From Paraburkholderia fungorum (GTDB lineage: Bacteria > Pseudomonadota > Gammaproteobacteria > Burkholderiales > Burkholderiaceae): a stretch of DNA of 64,000 nucleotides. Below are positions 59,713 to 64,000 of the stretch, one piece after another. The stretch's first letter is position 1. Each line of letters starts with the position of its first letter. The translations under genes were made by a program, and so were the position numbers. The stretch spans positions 248,001 to 312,000 of the forward strand of contig NZ_CADFGE010000010.1 in assembly GCF_902833645.1 (NCBI RefSeq), written 5' to 3'. Under the pieces are notes generated by a model that searched no databases, was not told the origin of the DNA, and saw only the letters and a program-made list of their open reading frames with translations.

Positions 59713-60625
59713 GGAGCCTGCTCGGCGGGTTTGTTGTTGGTCTGGGTTTTTGGGCGGTGCCTTGCCGTGTGAGTGGTCTGTTCTGGTGTTGGTCTTTTGG
59801 GCCTTTGGCCTTTCCTTGCTTTGTTAGTGGTCTATTAGCGTTGCCCCTGTGCGGGGCGGCACCTACTTTTCTTTGCCTGCCGCAAAGAAAAGTAGGCAAA
59901 AGAAAGCGGCTCAAACCGCTAGCTCATAAGCGGGTCCCCCGCGCAGCCACGGTAGTGGTGCATCTGGAATCCGTGCCCTCGCACACTCCGCGCCGTTGAC
60001 ACAGGGCTCATCAGCTCCCACTCCGCACTGCGTGCGTCGCGGATGGGTCTGCCTCGGAAACCACCGGCTTCGTTTCGCGCAGCGGGAGCCATCGGCTTCG
60101 CCTCGGCGAAGCGCTGCATGCCGAATGTCGAATGTCGAAAGCCGAATGCGGAATGCGGAATGCGGAATGCGGAATGCGGAATGCGGAGTGCGGAGTGCGG
60201 AGTGCGGAGTGCGGACAATACAGCCTGAGCCACTGCGCCGGCTGACGCGTGGGCGGAAAAATTAGCCGACGGTTTGATGAACTGGGCATCGGCGCGCGCA
60301 GCGCCGCCGGAGGTATGACTCCTTTGTCACCAGCGCCGAATGTGCGAGGACACAGATTCCAGATGCACCACTACCCCCTCCAAGCCAGGGGACCCACTTA
60401 TGAGCTGGCGGTTTGAGCCGCTTTCTTTTGCCTACTTTTCTTTGCGGCAGGCAAAGAAAAGTAGGTGCCGCCCCGCACAGGGGCAACGCTAATAGACCAC
60501 TAACAAAACAAGGAAAGGCCAAAAGACCAACAACAGAACGGACCACTAACAAAGCAAGGAAAGGCCAAAGAATCCGACCAACAACGAAAAAGCGCCGCGA
60601 AGCCCCCCCTGCCGGGCAGGCAAAA
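59713..60625. repeat. Large inverted-arm intergenic repeat, copy C
   Basis: Third copy, between convergent genes: left arm 59789-59975, right arm about 60351-60530, with the 14-bp hairpin at 59862-59896 and 60431-60465. Ends again carry the GCCTGC / GCCGGGCAGGC motif, degraded on the left. It is colinear with copy A except that a heptanucleotide array lies in its centre. Confidence 0.9.
60123..60213. repeat. Heptanucleotide microsatellite, 13 units
   Basis: Seven-base units run in phase: two GAATGTC, one GAAAGCC, six GAATGCG and four GAGTGCG. The blocks of identical units suggest recent stepwise duplication by slippage. It lies in the centre of repeat copy C and outside any gene. Confidence 0.95.
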
Positions 60626-60639
60626 CCAAAACCCCACCC

Positions 60640-62040
60640 TCATACCATCTCAGCACGAGCCGCCCCAGCGGCTCTCCCCCGATACCAGACAAAATAAACC
60701 ACCAGCAACGCAACAACAAACGGCACCCCAATCACAAGCGTCATCCGAAACTCGCGAGTAAACCACGTAGTCACCAACGCACTCACCATCAGCCCGGCGC
60801 CAAGCAGAGAAGTAACCGGATACCCCCACATCCTGAACGCCAAAGGCACACCCCTATGCCGATGGCGAAAAAAGAAGTGCGTAACAAAAATCATCAACCA
60901 CGTAAACATTGCCCCAAACATCGACACGGACATCATCAACACAAACGACGCATCCGGATAAATCACATTCAACACGGTAGCCAACGCAATCCCGATCGTC
61001 GATAGCCAAAGCGCTGCAACCGGCACGCCCTTGCTATTCAAAGCCCCCAGACGCCTTGGCGCATACCCCGCCCGTGACAAACTGAACATCATCCGCGTCG
61101 TGATATAGAGCTGGCTATTCATCGCCGACAACGCCGCCACCAGAATCACAAAATTAATCACGCCCGCCGCGCCAGGCACATGCGTCGCCGCCATCACCCG
61201 CACAAACGGGCTCTCATCCGTACCCGCCGCATTCCATGGCACGATCGCCAGCATCAGCGCCAACGTCAGCAAATAGAAAAACACCAGCCGGAACATCGTC
61301 GCGCGAAATGCCCGTGTAATGGCCTTCTGTGGATCGCGTGCCTCGCCCGCCGCCACCGCGATCATCTCGATGCTCAGATAGCTGAAAATCGATACGATCA
61401 CCGCCACCCACATGCCCCACACGCCCTTCGGAAAGAAGCCGCCGTGCGATGTGTAATTGCCAAACCCGATCCCCGAGTTCGCCGGCGCGCCAAACACGAC
61501 ATATGCACCCAGCAGGATGAAGCCGACAATCGCCACGATCTTCAACATCGAAAACACATACTCGACCGCGCCGAATACTTTCACGCTCACCGAGTTAATG
61601 CCGATCAGCGCCGCGGAGAACCCCACAATCCAGTACCAGCCCGGCACCGCCGGAAACCAGTACTTCATATACACCGCAATCGCCGTCACCTCGGTGCCGA
61701 CCGCGAACACAATCGACGACCAGTACGCATAGCGCACCAGAAATCCCGCCCACGGCGCAATGTAGTGCTCGGCATAGGCGCCGAAGGATCCCGAGGTCGG
61801 ATGCGCCACCGTCATCTCGGCAAGGCACCCCATCAACAACAATGCGATCAGCGCGCCAATCGCGTAACTCACCAGTACGCTCGGGCCGGCGAAGCCGATC
61901 GCAAATCCGCTGCCAAGAAACAGGCCGGTGCCAATCGCGCCGCCAATCGCAATCATCGACAACTGCCCCGTCGATAACCCACGGTGCAACCCCTTCTCAC
62001 GTTCGACAATCGTGTCGAAGCCTCGCTGCTCTTGCGTCAT
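60640..62040 (-). CDS. APC-family amino acid permease (AAT group)
   Basis: A 466-residue inner-membrane amino acid:proton symporter with about 12 helices. The N-terminus GLHRGLSTGQLSMIAIGGAIGTGLFLGSG is the AAT-family consensus motif, close to GABA-, proline- and aromatic-amino-acid permeases. It lies 137 bases downstream of kynU on the same strand and may import tryptophan, kynurenine or anthranilate-type substrates for this pathway. The 3' end is extremely A+C-rich on the plus strand (48 of 60 bases at 60661-60720), next to repeat C. Confidence 0.88.
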   Translation of the reverse strand: MTQEQRGFDTIVEREKGLHRGLSTGQLSMIAIGGAIGTGLFLGSGFAIGFAGPSVLVSYAIGALIALLLMGCLAEMTVAHPTSGSFGAYAEHYIAPWAGFLVRYAYWSSIVFAVGTEVTAIAVYMKYWFPAVPGWYWIVGFSAALIGINSVSVKVFGAVEYVFSMLKIVAIVGFILLGAYVVFGAPANSGIGFGNYTSHGGFFPKGVWGMWVAVIVSIFSYLSIEMIAVAAGEARDPQKAITRAFRATMFRLVFFYLLTLALMLAIVPWNAAGTDESPFVRVMAATHVPGAAGVINFVILVAALSAMNSQLYITTRMMFSLSRAGYAPRRLGALNSKGVPVAALWLSTIGIALATVLNVIYPDASFVLMMSVSMFGAMFTWLMIFVTHFFFRHRHRGVPLAFRMWGYPVTSLLGAGLMVSALVTTWFTREFRMTLVIGVPFVVALLVVYFVWYRGRAAGAARAEMV

Positions 62041-62177
62041 TTTTCTGTCTCCTCCTGGGATGCGGTCGCGTACCTGGACGCAACCGCCGGTGCCGCGGTC
62101 GTATTACCTGGTACGTTCGAATCGCGGCGCTTGTCTGTTCATTGAATCGTTTTGAGTCACCGTATTCTTGCCATCGC

Positions 62178-63407
62178 TCACGTCACCGATTTGCGCGCTT
62201 TGAATTCCTCGGTGTTCCATGCATCCGTTGCGATGATGTCCTTGAGTTGCGCGATGGTGTCCCAGATATCCACGTAACGCACATACAGGGGCGCAAAACC
62301 GAAGCGCAGAATGTCCGGCGCGCGGAAGTCGCCGATCACGTTGCGTGCAATCAGCGCCTGCATGATCGCGTAGCCTTGCGCATGACCCAGCGAGACCTGG
62401 CTGCCGCGTTGCCCGGCATCGCGCGGCGAAGCGAGTGTGCAACCGAGACCCTGCAACTCCTGATCGGTCAGCTCGATAAACAGATTGCCGAGCGCCACGC
62501 TCTTATCGCGCAGCACGTCGAGATCGACGTCGTCGAATGCTTCCAGTGCGCTCTCCAGCGCGATGACGCCGAGTTGCGGCGCGGTGCCGGTCAACATCCG
62601 GTCGATGCCGGGATGCGGCGCGTAGTCGTGAGTAAATTCGAACGGTTTCGAATGGCCGTGCCAACCGGTCAGCGGCTGACGCACTGCTTCGATGTGACGC
62701 GACGCAACGAACACGAATGCCGGTGCGCCCGGGCCGCCGTTCAGATACTTGTAGCCGCAGCCCACCGCAAAATCGGCGTCGCAGCGGTTCAGATTCACCG
62801 GCATCGCCCCCGCCGAGTGACAAAGGTCCCACACGATCAACGCGCCGGCTTCGTGCGCGAGACGCGTCACCGCATCCATGTCGTAGCGCTTGCCGGTTTT
62901 GTAGTTGACGTGCGTGAGCGACACGATCGCCACGGTATCGTCGATCGCCGCGACGATGTCATCCGGATCAACGCAGCGCAATTCGCAACCTGTCATCTCG
63001 GCAACGCTCGAAGCGATATACACGTCAGTGGGAAAATTGGTTCGCTCGGCAAGGATCACGTTGCGGCCCGGACGCATGCGCGTGGCGGCGACCAGTACCT
63101 TGAACAGATTCACCGAGGTCGAATCGGCAACGATCACTTCGTCCTGTCCAGCGCCGATCAAGCGGGCAATCTTGTTGCCGGTGCGTTGTGGCGCCGGATA
63201 CCAGTCAGCGTCGTTCCACGAACGAATCAAACCGTGTGCCCATTCCTGTTTCAAAGCCCGTTCGATACGCGCGGGCACATTGGCGGGCATCGCGCCCAGC
63301 GAATTGCCGTCGAGGTAAATCGTGTCGGCGGGCAGATCGAAGCGCGCGCGGCAGTGGGCCAAGGTATCGGCGGCGTCGAGCGCTGCGCAGTGTTCCCGGG
63401 TGATCAT
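62178..63407 (-). CDS. kynU: Kynureninase
   Basis: A 409-residue PLP enzyme that cleaves kynurenine to anthranilate and alanine (or 3-hydroxykynurenine to 3-hydroxyanthranilate). The PLP lysine is Lys220 in CGYKYLNGGPG. YLDGNSLGAMP, ADSTSVNLFKVL, and VWDLCHSAGAMPV are family motifs. It lies 56 bases after the ACMSD gene in a tryptophan-catabolic operon. With ACMSD adjacent, the 3-hydroxyanthranilate route is favoured. Confidence 0.95.
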   Translation of the reverse strand: MITREHCAALDAADTLAHCRARFDLPADTIYLDGNSLGAMPANVPARIERALKQEWAHGLIRSWNDADWYPAPQRTGNKIARLIGAGQDEVIVADSTSVNLFKVLVAATRMRPGRNVILAERTNFPTDVYIASSVAEMTGCELRCVDPDDIVAAIDDTVAIVSLTHVNYKTGKRYDMDAVTRLAHEAGALIVWDLCHSAGAMPVNLNRCDADFAVGCGYKYLNGGPGAPAFVFVASRHIEAVRQPLTGWHGHSKPFEFTHDYAPHPGIDRMLTGTAPQLGVIALESALEAFDDVDLDVLRDKSVALGNLFIELTDQELQGLGCTLASPRDAGQRGSQVSLGHAQGYAIMQALIARNVIGDFRAPDILRFGFAPLYVRYVDIWDTIAQLKDIIATDAWNTEEFKARKSVT

Positions 63408-63463
63408 CTGGCTAATTTCCTATGTGTTCTTCTTGCTATTGCAAAGTCTGTGGTGTCGGCTGC

Positions 63464-64000
63464 TTAGGCGGTGTGTGCAACCGTCATCGGCAAATCAAAA
63501 AATCGTTGAGCGTTGGCGCCAAGGATCTTGGTCTTCGCCGTATCGCTCAGTTGGGGATGATTCGCGACCAGGTCGCCGATCTTCTGCTCACCGAGCGGGA
63601 ACGGATAGTCGGAGCCGAGTAGCACGTGGTCTTCGCCCATCGTGTCGACTAGCAGACGCAATGCGCCCTGATCGAATACCGCGCTATCCACGTAGAATCG
63701 ATCGAGATACGACACTGGCGGATTGGGGCAATCCTCGCGCACAATGTCGCGCTGCTCCCACGCGTTCTGCACCCGGCCGAGCAAAAAGGCAAAGCTGCCG
63801 CCGCCGTGCGCGAAACACAACTTCAGCGATTTCGGAATCCGCTCGAATGCGCCCGACAAAATCAGCGACACCATGCTCAGTTGCGTTTCCGCCGGCATCG
63901 AGACCAGCCATGGCAGCATCCATTTCTTCATGCGGCCGTCTGTCATCATGTCCCACGGATGCACGAGCACCGGAATGCCGTCGTTCGCGCAGTGCGTGAG
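63464..64000 (-). CDS. 2-amino-3-carboxymuconate-6-semialdehyde decarboxylase, C-terminal part
   Basis: The open frame runs off the right edge and encodes the last 178 residues. VLVHPWDMMTDGRMKKWMLPWLVSMPAET, LCFAHGGGSFAFLLGR and VLLGSDYPFPLGE match ACMSD closely, with the metal-binding His and Asp of the amidohydrolase-2 family. It decarboxylates the ring-opened product of 3-hydroxyanthranilate, diverting carbon from NAD synthesis toward acetyl-CoA. Nitrobenzoate-pathway NbaD is a close relative and an alternative role. It is followed by kynU. Confidence 0.9.
   Translation of the reverse strand, partial: LTHCANDGIPVLVHPWDMMTDGRMKKWMLPWLVSMPAETQLSMVSLILSGAFERIPKSLKLCFAHGGGSFAFLLGRVQNAWEQRDIVREDCPNPPVSYLDRFYVDSAVFDQGALRLLVDTMGEDHVLLGSDYPFPLGEQKIGDLVANHPQLSDTAKTKILGANAQRFFDLPMTVAHTA

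Noticed and set aside
60123..60213. Possible CRISPR array
   Set aside because: Units are 7 bases with no spacers and no cas genes are nearby; it is a microsatellite.

Overview
The window looks like a stretch of a Paraburkholderia (Burkholderia sensu lato) chromosome. The support is high GC, dense LysR/GntR regulation, many catabolic transporters, Burkholderia-type trimeric porins, and gene families typical of soil and plant-associated members of the group. This taxonomic call is inference from gene content. I saw no rRNA, tRNA, CRISPR array, transposase or phage gene.

Layout. 1-2.5 kb: the 5' half of hutH (histidine ammonia-lyase) with three HutC-like operator boxes, an NAD-dependent epimerase/reductase and a small membrane protein. 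2.6-9.5 kb: a PuuP-like permease, a nitrilase-family amidase and a divergent LuxR-type regulator; an ArsR-DUF899 pair with a palindrome over the arsR start; an AzgA-type purine permease. 9.5-24.9 kb: a PRC-barrel lipoprotein coupled to an MFS pump, an M20 amidohydrolase/MHS symporter pair with a divergent LysR gene, a TPR/ATP-grasp protein, an aldehyde dehydrogenase/cupin pair, and an FAD amine oxidase/NCS1 permease/LysR group. 25-28.1 kb: type II NADH dehydrogenase and the argP/argO pair.

28.2-44.1 kb: the centrepiece, one tightly packed minus-strand operon of eleven genes. In transcription order: wecB (UDP-GlcNAc 2-epimerase), a BcsB-like periplasmic protein, NfrB-like glycosyltransferase with MshEN-type (c-di-GMP-binding) repeats, NfrA-like outer-membrane TPR protein, AlgF-like protein, two AlgJ/AlgX-like SGNH acyltransferases, an MBOAT acyltransferase, an acyl carrier protein, a DltA-like adenylating ligase and a lipoprotein resembling a glycoside hydrolase. 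The core matches the E. coli N4-glycan-receptor pathway, and the second half is a hybrid alginate-acetylation/Dlt module. I infer a c-di-GMP-activated, ManNAc-based exopolysaccharide decorated with acyl or aminoacyl groups. A very AT-rich 549-bp region lies upstream.

46-59.7 kb: a catabolic cluster (ABC importer, ring-cleavage-type VOC protein, FAH-family hydrolase, DapA-like aldolase, esterase, D-2-hydroxyacid dehydrogenase, two porins, LVIVD beta-propeller protein, cytochrome c) around one GntR/FCD regulator. GTATAC-centred boxes lie in three promoter regions of the cluster. 60.6-64 kb: an amino-acid permease, kynureninase and the C-terminal part of ACMSD, a tryptophan/kynurenine catabolic operon.

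Three intergenic loci (11.7-12.6, 45.3-46.0 and 59.7-60.6 kb) carry the same large inverted-arm repeat without any transposase. On the plus strand each is flanked by G+T-rich sequence on the left and A+C-rich sequence on the right, and the skew extends into the neighbouring genes.
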